DNA of 64,000 bases from Bacteroidales bacterium. Lineage in GTDB: Bacteria; Bacteroidota; Bacteroidia; Bacteroidales; P3. A program made the position numbers and the translations under genes. Under the pieces are notes generated by a model. The model searched no databases, had not been told where the DNA came from, and was given only the letters and a program-made list of their open reading frames with translations. Within the stretch, counting starts at the first letter, position 1; every line of letters begins with the position of its first letter. Shown in pieces: positions 56,150-64,000 of the stretch. Location of the stretch: positions 1 to 64,000 of the forward strand of contig JAGCJW010000038.1 in assembly GCA_017647785.1 (NCBI GenBank). The letters run 5' to 3'.

Positions 56150-57700
56150 TTATTTAGCAACTCTTTCAAGCCACTTAACCATACCAAACATTACTCCCAT
56201 TGATATTAAGCATATCACTACGAAAACTGTCCAACATAACCACAAAGGTATAGCATTGTACATCATAGAGCCTAAGAATAAGAATGCGTTACCAACAGCA
56301 GTTGCTCCTAACCACAATCCTTGGCATAAACCTAACATGTGTTTAGGTGCTACTTTAGATACGAATGATAATCCAAGTGGAGAGATAAATAATTCTGCAA
56401 CTGTTAAGAAGAAATATGTTACAAAGAATACCCAAACTCCCGCTCTTGTTTCTTCTTGAGCTTCAACAGGTAATGCAAGATAATCAGTTGCTGATGGATA
56501 TCCCATAATGTAAGAGAAGATAGCAAGGAAAATGTAAGCCAAAGCTGCTAATCCCATACCTATCGCAATCTTACGAGGTGTAGAAACTGCTTTTCCTTTT
56601 CTTGCTAACATAGCAAAGAATCCCATAATAACAGGAGTCAATACGATAACGAAGAATGGATTGATTGCTTGTAAGAATTCAGGAGCTACCTTAGAAGTAT
56701 CCATAAAGTCTCTTGCAAATAAAGAGAATGATGCTCCATTTTGGTGGAATGAGAACCAGAAGAATATTGCTATTCCTAATACTGCGAATAAAGCATAAAG
56801 TCTTTGTTTGATTTCTTTTGCCATTGCAAGTTTTTCTTCTGCTGTATAACCAACAGATTCTGTTGCAACTTTTTTAGCAGGTGTAGGAAGTTTTTTCTTT
56901 GTGCAAAGGAATATTGTTAATGAAATCAACATTGCAAGAACTGATGCAATGAAAGAGAAGTGAACTCCTTGGTTGAATATTTCCAAGTATGCAGTTGGTT
57001 CAAATGCTGTACCTGCTTCAACAACTGCACTTGCAGATAATTCATTATAGTTTGCTAATTTATCTCCTGATAATGTACCATTTAATTGTTCGTGGCAAAG
57101 AGCAGGAAGTTTAGCGTTATAAATAAATCCATTAACTTTTAGCCACCAAGATCTGATAAGTGGAGCTACGAAAGGAGCTATTAAACCTCCTACGTTAATG
57201 AATACATAGAATATTTGGAAACCAGAGTCTCTTTTATCTTTTGCAAGTTTAAGAGCTTCTTCTCCTTTTTTAGCTTCTTCTGCTTCAAAGTTATCGTACA
57301 ATTGACCTACGATTGCTTGTAAGTTTCCTTTGAATAAACCATTACCAAAAGCAATCATTAACAATGCAAAGCAAGTTAATGGTAATAACCATGATTGATT
57401 TGCATCTGTTGCTGTGATTGGAATTGCTAACAAGATGTATCCTGTTGCCATTGTTACCAAACCAGCTTGGATAGTTCCTTTGTAGTTTTGTGTTTTGTCA
57501 GCAATAATACCCCCAACTAAACTAAGGATATATATTCCGCAATAAAAGCAAGAATAAATGATTGCTGAAGTCGCATCACTCAAACCAAATTTTGAGCAAA
57601 GGAACAACACTAATACGGCATTCATAATATAGTAACCGAATCTCTCGCCCATATTACTTAAGGCTGCCGAAATAAGCCCTTTTGGGTGTCCTTTAAACAT
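56150..57700 (-). CDS. POT/PTR2-family proton-coupled peptide transporter
   Basis: A 516-aa inner-membrane protein with about 12 transmembrane segments of the major facilitator fold. Family motifs: SNMGERFGYYIMNAVLVLFL (the ERFxYY proton-coupling helix) at about 15-35, and FGNGLFKGNLQAIVGQLY (PTR2 signature) at about 118-135. The central cytoplasmic loop is at 140-160 and again around 275-292. Inferred to import di- and tripeptides with protons, which fits the several peptidases encoded nearby. Single-gene unit divergent from ruvC. Confidence 0.9.
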   Translation of the reverse strand: MFKGHPKGLISAALSNMGERFGYYIMNAVLVLFLCSKFGLSDATSAIIYSCFYCGIYILSLVGGIIADKTQNYKGTIQAGLVTMATGYILLAIPITATDANQSWLLPLTCFALLMIAFGNGLFKGNLQAIVGQLYDNFEAEEAKKGEEALKLAKDKRDSGFQIFYVFINVGGLIAPFVAPLIRSWWLKVNGFIYNAKLPALCHEQLNGTLSGDKLANYNELSASAVVEAGTAFEPTAYLEIFNQGVHFSFIASVLAMLISLTIFLCTKKKLPTPAKKVATESVGYTAEEKLAMAKEIKQRLYALFAVLGIAIFFWFSFHQNGASFSLFARDFMDTSKVAPEFLQAINPFFVIVLTPVIMGFFAMLARKGKAVSTPRKIAIGMGLAALAYIFLAIFSYIMGYPSATDYLALPVEAQEETRAGVWVFFVTYFFLTVAELFISPLGLSFVSKVAPKHMLGLCQGLWLGATAVGNAFLFLGSMMYNAIPLWLCWTVFVVICLISMGVMFGMVKWLERVAK

Positions 57701-57753
57701 CGCTTTTTTTCTTTTTTGTTATTAATTATTACTATTTTCTACTTTTTAGCGTG

Positions 57754-57784
57754 CAAATATACGACTACTTCTTGAATTTTCAAA
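57754..57784 (-). promoter_or_regulatory. Promoter of the POT transporter gene
   Basis: On the minus strand TATATTTG (57754-57761) and TTTG (57781-57784) with a 19-nt spacer; the -7 continues GCACGC. The spacer contains the left arm of a 12-bp inverted repeat. Confidence 0.8.
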
Positions 57785-57841
57785 ACCATTTCGCAGTTTT
57801 AAACGCATAAAAAGTGTATCTTTGTAAAAAAATTCAAGAAG
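57768..57841. repeat. 12-bp inverted repeat spanning both divergent promoters
   Basis: CTTCTTGAATTT (57768-57779) and AAATTCAAGAAG (57830-57841) are perfect inverted copies 50 nt apart. The left arm sits in the spacer of the POT promoter; the right arm sits at or just after the ruvC start site. This looks like a paired operator. Confidence 0.6.
57817..57824 (+). promoter_or_regulatory. -7 box of ruvC
   Basis: TATCTTTG, 33 nt before the ruvC ATG. No good -33 box. Confidence 0.65.
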
Positions 57842-57857
57842 AAAAAAAGGTGTTTTT

Positions 57858-58445
57858 ATGGCGTTATCTGCTCAAACAGAAAGAATAATTCTCGGAATCG
57901 ACCCTGGAACAAATGTTTTAGGTTATTCCATTATTGAACAGTGTGGAAAAACTAATCGTTTGCTTAAAATGGACGTGATAGTTTTAGGAACTAAAGATGA
58001 ATTAAGCACAAAAATGAAAATTCTTTTTGATAAAATCACCGATATTATTGACATTTTCAAACCTGATATATTGGCTATTGAGGCTCCTTTCTTTGGAAAA
58101 AACGTGCAATCTATGTTAAAACTTGGTAGAGCTCAGGGAATTTGTATTGCTGCAGCGTTTTCTCGTAGCATTCCTTTTGTTGAGTATTCTCCTCGAAAGG
58201 TTAAGCAGTCTATTACGGGCAATGGTGCTGCTTCAAAGGAGCAAGTGGCTAATATGTTGCAAAGAATGTTTAATTTTGAAAATATTCCTTCTCATCTTGA
58301 CGCAACTGACGCTTTGGCTGTGGCTGTTTGTCATAGCTATCAAAAGGAAGAATTAAGCGGAGTTAAGACTCCTGCTAAGAAATCTACAACTAAAAAATCT
58401 TCTTGGGCAAGTTTCGTTAGTCAAAACCCTGATAGGATAAAATAA
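57858..58445 (+). CDS. ruvC: Holliday junction endonuclease RuvC
   Basis: Cleaves four-way junctions with RuvAB in homologous recombination. The 195-aa protein has the acidic catalytic set: Asp15 in GIDPGTNVLGY, Glu75 in AIEAPFFGKN, and Asp148/Asp151 in LDATDALAVAVCH. SPRKVKQSITGNGAASKEQV is the junction-binding segment. The C-terminal 30 residues are a basic Ser/Thr/Lys-rich tail. It is convergent with rsmI, and array F lies between and into the end of rsmI. Confidence 0.96.
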   Translation: MALSAQTERIILGIDPGTNVLGYSIIEQCGKTNRLLKMDVIVLGTKDELSTKMKILFDKITDIIDIFKPDILAIEAPFFGKNVQSMLKLGRAQGICIAAAFSRSIPFVEYSPRKVKQSITGNGAASKEQVANMLQRMFNFENIPSHLDATDALAVAVCHSYQKEELSGVKTPAKKSTTKKSSWASFVSQNPDRIK

Positions 58446-58515
58446 GTCTTAGAATTAAGAAATTCTTTCTTTGAATTAAAAAATTATTCCTTTGAATAAA
58501 TTTTTTCTTTCTTTG
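58446..58515 (+). repeat. 21-nt heptamer array F
   Basis: Units end at 58452 (GTCTTAG, degenerate), 58473 (TTCTTTG), 58494 (TCCTTTG) and 58515 (TTTCTTTG): steps of exactly 21 nt. The last two units overlap the final ten or so codons of rsmI, so its Lys/Ser-rich C terminus is partly encoded by the repeat. Confidence 0.75.
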
Positions 58516-59188
58516 AATTATTTTTCTCTTCTGCTGAAACAACTATAACTATTTCACCTTTTATAGTTTTATTAGCAAAATACTCTGTTACTTCTTTTAA
58601 TGTACCTCGCTTAGTCTCTTCAAACTTTTTACTGATTTCTCTTGATACACTCACCATTCTTTCTTCGCCAAAATATTCACAAAATTGCAGTAAAGTTTTA
58701 TGAAGTCTATGAGGAGATTCATAAAAAATCATTGTACGGGTTTCTTCTCTTAAGAATTCTAATCTTGTTTGTCGTCCTTTTTTATGTGGAAGGAATCCTT
58801 CAAATGTAAATTTTTCACAAGGCAATCCTGAACATACAAGTGCTGGAACAAAGGCTGTTGCTCCTGGTAGGCAAATTACTTCTATGTTATTTTTTACGCA
58901 TTCTCTTACTAAAAGAAATCCTGGATCGGATATGCCAGGGGTTCCTGCGTCTGTTATCAATGCTATATCTTCTCCCGACAAAAGACGTTCTACTATGTAT
59001 GCTACATTTTGATGCTCATTAAACAAATGATGTGATTGCAAAGGAGTTTGTATTTCAAAATGAGACAACAAAGGACGTGATGTTCGAGTGTCTTCTGCTA
59101 ATATTAATTGCACTTCTTTTAGGACTTTAATTGCCCTAAATGTCATATCTTCTAAATTTCCTATTGGTGTGGGTACTAAATACAGCAT
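58484..59188 (-). CDS. rsmI: 16S rRNA (cytidine-1402-2'-O)-methyltransferase RsmI
   Basis: Methylates the ribose of C1402 in the ribosomal decoding centre using SAM. The 234-aa protein starts MLYLVPTPIGNLEDMTFRA, with LAEDTRTSRPLLSHF, DAGTPGISDPG and GATAFVPALVCSGLP, all diagnostic of the RsmI branch of tetrapyrrole-methylase-type enzymes. The last residues (NNSKKEKIYSKE) come from array F and are probably not important. It starts 16 nt beyond the terminator of yebC. Confidence 0.95.
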   Translation of the reverse strand: MLYLVPTPIGNLEDMTFRAIKVLKEVQLILAEDTRTSRPLLSHFEIQTPLQSHHLFNEHQNVAYIVERLLSGEDIALITDAGTPGISDPGFLLVRECVKNNIEVICLPGATAFVPALVCSGLPCEKFTFEGFLPHKKGRQTRLEFLREETRTMIFYESPHRLHKTLLQFCEYFGEERMVSVSREISKKFEETKRGTLKEVTEYFANKTIKGEIVIVVSAEEKNNSKKEKIYSKE

Positions 59189-59203
59189 TTGTTTTCATTA
59201 AAA

Positions 59204-59244
59204 AATAAGAGAGCTTTATCTCCTTGAAATAAAACTCTCTTATT
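59204..59244 (-). terminator. Terminator of the trpS-yebC unit
   Basis: AATAAGAGAG (59204-59213) pairs with CTCTCTTATT (59235-59244); a mismatch and five more pairs follow. On the minus strand TTTTTTAATG comes next. Confidence 0.9.
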
Positions 59245-59252
59245 GTGTATAA

Positions 59253-59996
59253 TTATTCTGCGTTTTCCATTAATTCGTCTGTCATTTCTAATGTATGATA
59301 TACTGCTTGTACATCATCATCTTCTTCTAACAAATTTATTAGTTTCATTACTTTTAATCCTTCTGCTAATGGAAGTTCTGTTGTAGTATTTGGTATTCTT
59401 TGAAGCTCTGCACTTTCTGCTTCTATGCCTGCTTCTTCCAATCCTTTTTGCATATTAGCAAAATCTTCCATTTTTGTATATACTGTAAAGTATTCGTCTT
59501 CTCTTTCTATTTCGTCTGCTCCTGCTTCTATCAATGCCATTTCTAATTCGTCAGCATCTCTTTCTCCTATTGCGATTTGGAATACTCCTTTTCTTTGGAA
59601 AATGAAACCTAATGAGCCGTTTGTTCCCATTGTTCCTCCAAATTTATTGAATACTGAACGAACTGCTGCTACGGAACGGTTGTTATTGTCTGTTAAACAT
59701 TCAACAAAAACTGCTATTCCGTGAGGTGCGTAACATTCAAAAGTAAGTTCTTGTAATGATGCTGTGTTTTTGTCGCCTGCTTTGTTGATTGCTCTTTGCA
59801 AAGTGTCTTTTGGCATATTTGCTCCCTTTGCATTGGCAACTGCTAAACGTAATCTTGCGTTAGAATCTGGGTCTGGACCACCTTCTTTTACTGCAACTGT
59901 GATGTCTTTTATGATTTTTGAAAATATTTTTGAGCGTTTGCTATCTAATGCTCCTTTTTTTCTTTTAATGGTTGACCACTTATTATGTCCTGACAT
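59253..59996 (-). CDS. YebC/PmpR-family protein
   Basis: A 247-aa protein with the family N terminus SGHNKWSTIKRKKGALDSKR, then NMPKDTLQRAINKA, and the domain 2/3 segments GTMGTNGSLGFIFQRKG and EDDDVQAVYHTLEM. Long annotated as a DNA-binding regulator; more recent work links YebC proteins to translation of difficult sequences such as proline stretches. It follows trpS by 24 nt. Confidence 0.94.
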   Translation of the reverse strand: MSGHNKWSTIKRKKGALDSKRSKIFSKIIKDITVAVKEGGPDPDSNARLRLAVANAKGANMPKDTLQRAINKAGDKNTASLQELTFECYAPHGIAVFVECLTDNNNRSVAAVRSVFNKFGGTMGTNGSLGFIFQRKGVFQIAIGERDADELEMALIEAGADEIEREDEYFTVYTKMEDFANMQKGLEEAGIEAESAELQRIPNTTTELPLAEGLKVMKLINLLEEDDDVQAVYHTLEMTDELMENAE

Positions 59997-60020
59997 ATTG
60001 TTTTTATTTTATTTGTTTAA

Positions 60021-61016
60021 CTATATATTTCTAAATCCTATGATTTCTCTAACCTCTTTAAGGGTTTTGATTGCTGATTCTCTTGCTTTTTCGTTTCCAA
60101 GTTTCGCTATTTTTGAAAGATAGGCTGTGTCTGATTCTACTTCCTTTATCCTTTCTCTTAATGGTGCTACGAAATTTTCCATATCTTCGGCTAATTGTTT
60201 TTTCAAATCGCCATATCTTATGGTACAATCAGCATATTGTCTGTCAAATTCTTTGATTACCTCATCTTTTGACACAAGTTTTAATAGCGAGAATAGGTTT
60301 TCTACCTCTGTTGTCTTTTCTGAGTTTGGTGTTTGTGGGCCTGAGTCGGTTTTTGCTCTCATTATTTTTTTCTTTAAGACACTTGGCTCATCTGTAAGAA
60401 AGATTGCATTGCCTTCTCCTTCGCTTTTTCCCATTTTTCCGCTACCGTCTAATCCTGGAACTTTGATTAACTCTCCTGTAAAGTTGTATGCTACTGGTTC
60501 TGGAAAGTAATCTACTCCGTACATACGGTTAAATCTTCCTGCAAAGGTTCTTGTCATTTCCAAGTGTTGCTCTTGGTCTTTTCCTACTGGCACATGTGTT
60601 GCTTTGTGTAAGATAATATCCGCTGCCATAAGGGTTGGATAAGTCAAAAGTCCTGCATTAACGTTTTGAGGGTTTTGTCTGACTTTGTCTTTGAAAGAAG
60701 TAACTCTTTCTAGCTCTCCTAGATAAGCATTCATATTCAAAAACATATAAAGTTCTGCTGTTTCAGGAACTTGACTTTGAATATAAATTGTTGCTTTCTC
60801 TGGGTCTAATCCACATGCTATGTATTGTGCTAATATTGTCTTTACTTTTTGATGTAAATCCTGTGGGTTAGGATGAGTAGTCAAAGAATGATAATCTGCT
60901 ATAAAAAAGAAACAATTTTCCTTTTCTTGTAATTGTATAAAATTTCTTAATGCCCCAAAATAATTACCTAAATGTAGGTTGCCTGTGGGACGCATTCCGC
61001 TTACTATTGTCTTCAT
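60021..61016 (-). CDS. trpS: Tryptophan--tRNA ligase
   Basis: Class I synthetase that charges tRNA-Trp. The 331-aa protein has GMRPTGNLHLGNYFG (HIGH-type motif) and GSGKMGKSEGEGN (KMSKS-type). The frame opens at a TTG (61025) that lies inside the promoter, so the ATG at 61016 (MKTIVSGMRPTG) is chosen; it is only 7 nt after the -7 box, so the mRNA may be leaderless. It is co-transcribed with yebC. The matching tRNA-Trp lies at 49502. Confidence 0.96.
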   Translation of the reverse strand: MKTIVSGMRPTGNLHLGNYFGALRNFIQLQEKENCFFFIADYHSLTTHPNPQDLHQKVKTILAQYIACGLDPEKATIYIQSQVPETAELYMFLNMNAYLGELERVTSFKDKVRQNPQNVNAGLLTYPTLMAADIILHKATHVPVGKDQEQHLEMTRTFAGRFNRMYGVDYFPEPVAYNFTGELIKVPGLDGSGKMGKSEGEGNAIFLTDEPSVLKKKIMRAKTDSGPQTPNSEKTTEVENLFSLLKLVSKDEVIKEFDRQYADCTIRYGDLKKQLAEDMENFVAPLRERIKEVESDTAYLSKIAKLGNEKARESAIKTLKEVREIIGFRNI

Positions 61017-61022
61017 AGTGTG

Positions 61023-61030
61023 CAAAATTA
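61023..61030 (-). promoter_or_regulatory. -7 box of trpS
   Basis: TAATTTTG on the minus strand followed by GCAC, as at other starts. It overlaps the alternative TTG codon at 61025. The ATG lies 7 nt downstream. Confidence 0.65.
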
Positions 61031-61054
61031 GTAAAACTTAATGATAAAGAAAAA

Positions 61055-61088
61055 AAGCGGAGCAACATTTTTCATTGTTACTCCGCTT
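61055..61088 (-). terminator. Terminator of the right-edge surface protein gene
   Basis: AAGCGGAG (61055-61062) pairs with CTCCGCTT (61081-61088), with an inner AACA/TGTT stem. On the minus strand a seven-T tract follows, 19 nt after the stop. Confidence 0.92.
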
Positions 61089-61106
61089 ATATAATTGAGA
61101 ATTAAA

Positions 61107-64000
61107 CTATTCAACTATTAGTTTTTTAGTTATAACTTTGCCTTCGGATAATACATTTATATAATATACTCCACTTGCAAATCCTGATAAATCTATTTCG
61201 TATGTTGTAGTATTTGCTTTTATATCTTCTTTAACTAAGATTTGACCTTTAAGATTTGCTATTGTAATTGTCGCATCTGAATCTAAGTCTGATATATTTA
61301 ATGTACTAACATACTTAGCTGGATTTGGATATAAGTTTATTGTCATTGTGTTGCTTAAGGCATCTTGTAATGAAGCAAGTGTTGAGAATGTTTTTACTTC
61401 TCCTTCATATTCATTTTCGCCACAAGTAACAAATGCTTTAAACTCATATTCTGTCGCTGCTACAAGTCCTGTTATTTCAACTGTGATTGCTTCAAAGTTT
61501 TCACCTGTATAGCTTACGATAGTCCATTCTTCTTGATTTGAAACTCTGTATTTAAATCCTACTGAACTTATTTCTTCGTTTCCAGGAGTTAATGTTGCAG
61601 TTAATGTTGCAGAATTGTCTGTAATATTTGTTGCATCAGTTGTTGCAATTTGTGGTAATATTACTTGTTTTACGAAATCTAATGATGCCCATTCAGAGTA
61701 ATTTCCTTCTGAACATATTGCTCTAACTTTAACTGTATGTTCTCCATTTGCCAAGTTTGTAAATTGGTATACAGGTGCATTAACAATTATTGGTTCTGTT
61801 TCATCTAATTGTAATTCCCATTGTGTTTCACTTCCTGCAGCTTGCCAAGATAAATTGATTGTATCAAATGCTTGTTCTGCTACAAGGTTTACAGGAGCAA
61901 AGCAAGGAACTGCTGGATTTATTTCTGTAATGCTGAAATTATCTATAATAGCTCCTGGTTGAACACCCATTGATTCGTCATTAACCCAAACAAATACTAT
62001 TTTTCTTGGTTCTTGTGGTGTTGGCATTTCAATGTTTACTGTTGTAGTTTGGTTAGCTATATAATTTCCTCCTTCTGCATTTGTCAATATTATACCTTGT
62101 CCATAGCTTGCATTAGCAAATGATGGAAGTGGATATTCTAATGAAGGTTCAAACGATGTATTTTCTGGAACAAAGAATACTTTCAAATAATCGTAAACTT
62201 CATTTCCTATTACTTCACCTCCTACTGTAAGGTCAAAACTTATTGCAATAGAATCTGATTCTCCAAATGAGAATACTTTTTCTGCTACTATTACAGAAAT
62301 ACCACTTCCATAGTTTGTAGTTGCTCCATTATCTCCTGAAACGAATAATGCTCCTGATTCTAATGAAGAAGGATTTGCAACAACCCATCTATTAGCACAA
62401 ACTCCGTTTTTCAACAACCAACCTGTTGCTTGTCCTTGTTCAAATTCGAAATCACAAGTATATGGTACTGGAGTTGGGTCTGGTGTAGTTGTAAATGACA
62501 CTCCTACTGACCAAGGTGAAACAGATGTTTCGCTACAAATTGCTCTTAAATGAACAATGTAATTCATTTCTGATTCAAGGTTATCTATCACAACAGGGCT
62601 TTCTGCAACTTCAACTGGTGTTGCTGCATCAATGCTTCCGCCTTGTGGTACTACAATATATTCCCAACCTTCCATTTCTTCGTTGTAAGGGAATGTTAAT
62701 AAAGCTGTGTTATTAGTAACATTACTTACAGAAAGGTTGATTGGAGCTTCGCAATCTGACCATTGATTAACAGCGATGTTATCTACAAATATATAGTTGC
62801 TTCCGTTAGATTGAGTACTTTCAACGTAGAATGCAAATTTCACAAATCCTGAATACGCAACACCTTCTGCGTTTTCTAATTTAAATTTAACTCTTGTTGG
62901 AGTTTGATTAAAATCTGCAAAATCACGAGTAGTGTCAGCATCAGAATCTGTATAGATTATAGCATTTGATGTTGTCCAACTAATACCATTATCAGTAGAT
63001 ACTAAAACCACAAATTTATCATCTGGTGCAGGAGCAGGAGCAACATCGTCCATAGTCCTACGAGCTAAAACATCTAAGCTTAATTCATAAACCCCTTCAG
63101 TTGGTATATTTATAGTTGGAGTAATTAACCAGAATTTAGCAGTAGTTCCATATACATATGCTTGCATTCTTCCATTACTTATTCCACCTACTGCATTAGT
63201 AGCGTCAAATGTCCATGGACTTTCATACTGAGATGGTATTTGTAAATTATTTGTATATACAGTATCTGTTAAAGCTCCTTTTCTAAACATCCAACAATCA
63301 TTTGGTGTTACATTGAATGATTCTCCCCAAGGAAGTTGAGTAATTGCTCCACATGGTGTTTGTACTGTAACTGATGTATAATCTGTTTGGTTTCCTTCTG
63401 TACAAACTACAGCAACTCTGAAAGTATATTCTGTATTAAATTCTAAACCTGTTATCACATGTGTTTGAGATGTTATTGTTGACACTGTCCAATCTGTTTC
63501 TTCAGAAGTTTTATATTCTATAATGTATGAAGCATTTTGAGAGTAATCCACAAAAGATATATTTGCATCTAACCCTTCCAAAGTTTGAGAAAACTCAACA
63601 TTCAAATCAACTACCTCACCACAGTTTTCTGACACTAATGAAATATTATCTATCGCCAAAGCAGGGTTAGTACCTGTTGAAGAATTGTTGTACCACGCAA
63701 ACACTAATTTTCTAACCGAGTTAGCATAAGTAGCATCTATTTCTATTGTATCACTTTGCCATGTATTTTGACTAACAAGATCACCACTTATAGCATAAGA
63801 GTTATTGATTGTTTGAGAAGTTGTAATATTCATAGAATCTGGAAGAAGATAAACTTTTCCATAATCATAAGCAGATATACCCATTGTTTGTCCCATTGCT
63901 TTCCAATCATAAGTAAGAGTGAATTTTGGTGCTTGTCCAAAAGAAATATAAGTTACAGCGTATGATTTTGATTGAGAAGTAAAGCTATATGTATTACTAT
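61107..64000 (-). CDS. Type IX secreted adhesin-like protein with anchor J and Fn3 domains (5' end outside the window)
   Basis: The frame stays open past the Met at 63896 to the window edge (codons read SYAVTYISFGQAPKFTLTYD just upstream), so the gene is 5'-truncated here; at least 964 residues are visible. They include several choice-of-anchor J/MAM-like jelly-roll domains (WVVANPSSLESGALFVSGDN, CWMFRKGALTDTVY), four or so Fn3 domains (DCEAPINLSVSNVTNNTALL, EYTFRVAVVCTEGN), and a type A type IX sorting domain (NLYPNPAKYVSTLNIS, GVYYINVLSEGKVITKKLI). The role as a surface adhesin or substrate-binding protein is inferred. A strong terminator follows. Confidence 0.88.
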   Translation of the reverse strand, partial: SNTYSFTSQSKSYAVTYISFGQAPKFTLTYDWKAMGQTMGISAYDYGKVYLLPDSMNITTSQTINNSYAISGDLVSQNTWQSDTIEIDATYANSVRKLVFAWYNNSSTGTNPALAIDNISLVSENCGEVVDLNVEFSQTLEGLDANISFVDYSQNASYIIEYKTSEETDWTVSTITSQTHVITGLEFNTEYTFRVAVVCTEGNQTDYTSVTVQTPCGAITQLPWGESFNVTPNDCWMFRKGALTDTVYTNNLQIPSQYESPWTFDATNAVGGISNGRMQAYVYGTTAKFWLITPTINIPTEGVYELSLDVLARRTMDDVAPAPAPDDKFVVLVSTDNGISWTTSNAIIYTDSDADTTRDFADFNQTPTRVKFKLENAEGVAYSGFVKFAFYVESTQSNGSNYIFVDNIAVNQWSDCEAPINLSVSNVTNNTALLTFPYNEEMEGWEYIVVPQGGSIDAATPVEVAESPVVIDNLESEMNYIVHLRAICSETSVSPWSVGVSFTTTPDPTPVPYTCDFEFEQGQATGWLLKNGVCANRWVVANPSSLESGALFVSGDNGATTNYGSGISVIVAEKVFSFGESDSIAISFDLTVGGEVIGNEVYDYLKVFFVPENTSFEPSLEYPLPSFANASYGQGIILTNAEGGNYIANQTTTVNIEMPTPQEPRKIVFVWVNDESMGVQPGAIIDNFSITEINPAVPCFAPVNLVAEQAFDTINLSWQAAGSETQWELQLDETEPIIVNAPVYQFTNLANGEHTVKVRAICSEGNYSEWASLDFVKQVILPQIATTDATNITDNSATLTATLTPGNEEISSVGFKYRVSNQEEWTIVSYTGENFEAITVEITGLVAATEYEFKAFVTCGENEYEGEVKTFSTLASLQDALSNTMTINLYPNPAKYVSTLNISDLDSDATITIANLKGQILVKEDIKANTTTYEIDLSGFASGVYYINVLSEGKVITKKLIVE

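Noticed and set aside
63896..64000. Start of the right-edge gene at the Met at 63896
   Set aside because: The frame is open upstream to the window edge with domain-like sequence and there is no signal peptide at that Met, so the true start lies outside.
1..64000. Insertion sequence, integrase, prophage or toxin-antitoxin module
   Set aside because: Searched for by eye on both strands; no transposase, integrase or phage structural gene and no small paired genes of that kind were seen.

Overview
The window comes from an AT-rich member of the phylum Bacteroidota, most likely order Bacteroidales. The evidence is internal: promoters of the TTTG-(19-20)-TAnnTTTG type with no E. coli-like -35/-10 boxes; the gliding/type IX secretion lipoprotein GldD; six secreted proteins with type IX (Por) C-terminal sorting domains; and lineage-typical families (DUF3467 behind rpoC, DUF5606, a Cbp1-like lipoprotein, a GlsB/GlsA-like acyltransferase pair). 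No phage, integrase, insertion sequence or CRISPR array was seen. This is a mostly chromosomal-core window with one expanded surface-protein locus.

Layout. 1-373: edge region, a tRNA with the identity elements of tRNA-Ile2 (CAT, lysidine type), and its promoter and terminator. 373-6022: leftward operon of an unknown exported protein, a DPP-IV-type peptidase, tilS and a secreted M28 peptidase. 6068-11065: leftward ispE, pepD and a large HExxH/propeller/outer-membrane protein. 11243-15945: rightward topA, a polytopic membrane protein, purQ and rnhB. 15949-27846: three tandem leftward paralogues (1065, 1361 and 1343 aa) of GLUG/Fn3-rich type IX secreted proteins, each behind a promoter with the same architecture. 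28183-34437: Cbp1-like lipoprotein, uvrA, tRNA-Met, a YitT-family protein and pfkA. 34450-36891: engB and the two acyltransferases, co-transcribed with pfkA. 37031-51456: a long leftward information-processing superoperon whose order is tRNA-Thr(TGT)-Tyr-Gly-Thr(GGT)-tuf-tRNA-Trp-secE-nusG-rplKAJL-rpoB-rpoC, followed by a DUF3467 gene and an exported protein. 51650-64000: birA with a type B type IX protein, gldD, DUF5606, an S4 protein, a POT transporter, ruvC, rsmI, trpS-yebC, and a type IX surface protein cut by the right edge.

The most unusual signal is a dispersed family of non-coding arrays. Each has about four copies of the heptamer TTCTTTG (or its complement CAAAGAA) set at 21-nt spacing, two helical turns. 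Seven complete arrays and one edge fragment lie between genes, in divergent, tandem and convergent contexts. Three are partly folded into terminator-like hairpins. I know of no named element that matches. The second signal is a shared promoter design of the three tandem surface-protein genes: a GGTTCTTTTTTGTTCTTTT-like box held exactly 40 nt from the -7 element in all three, which suggests a common regulator.

Functionally, the window joins translation and transcription machinery, DNA repair and topology (topA, uvrA, ruvC), isoprenoid, purine, glycolytic and biotin enzymes, peptide scavenging (DPP-IV, M28, PepD, POT), and a cell-surface programme that depends on type IX secretion.
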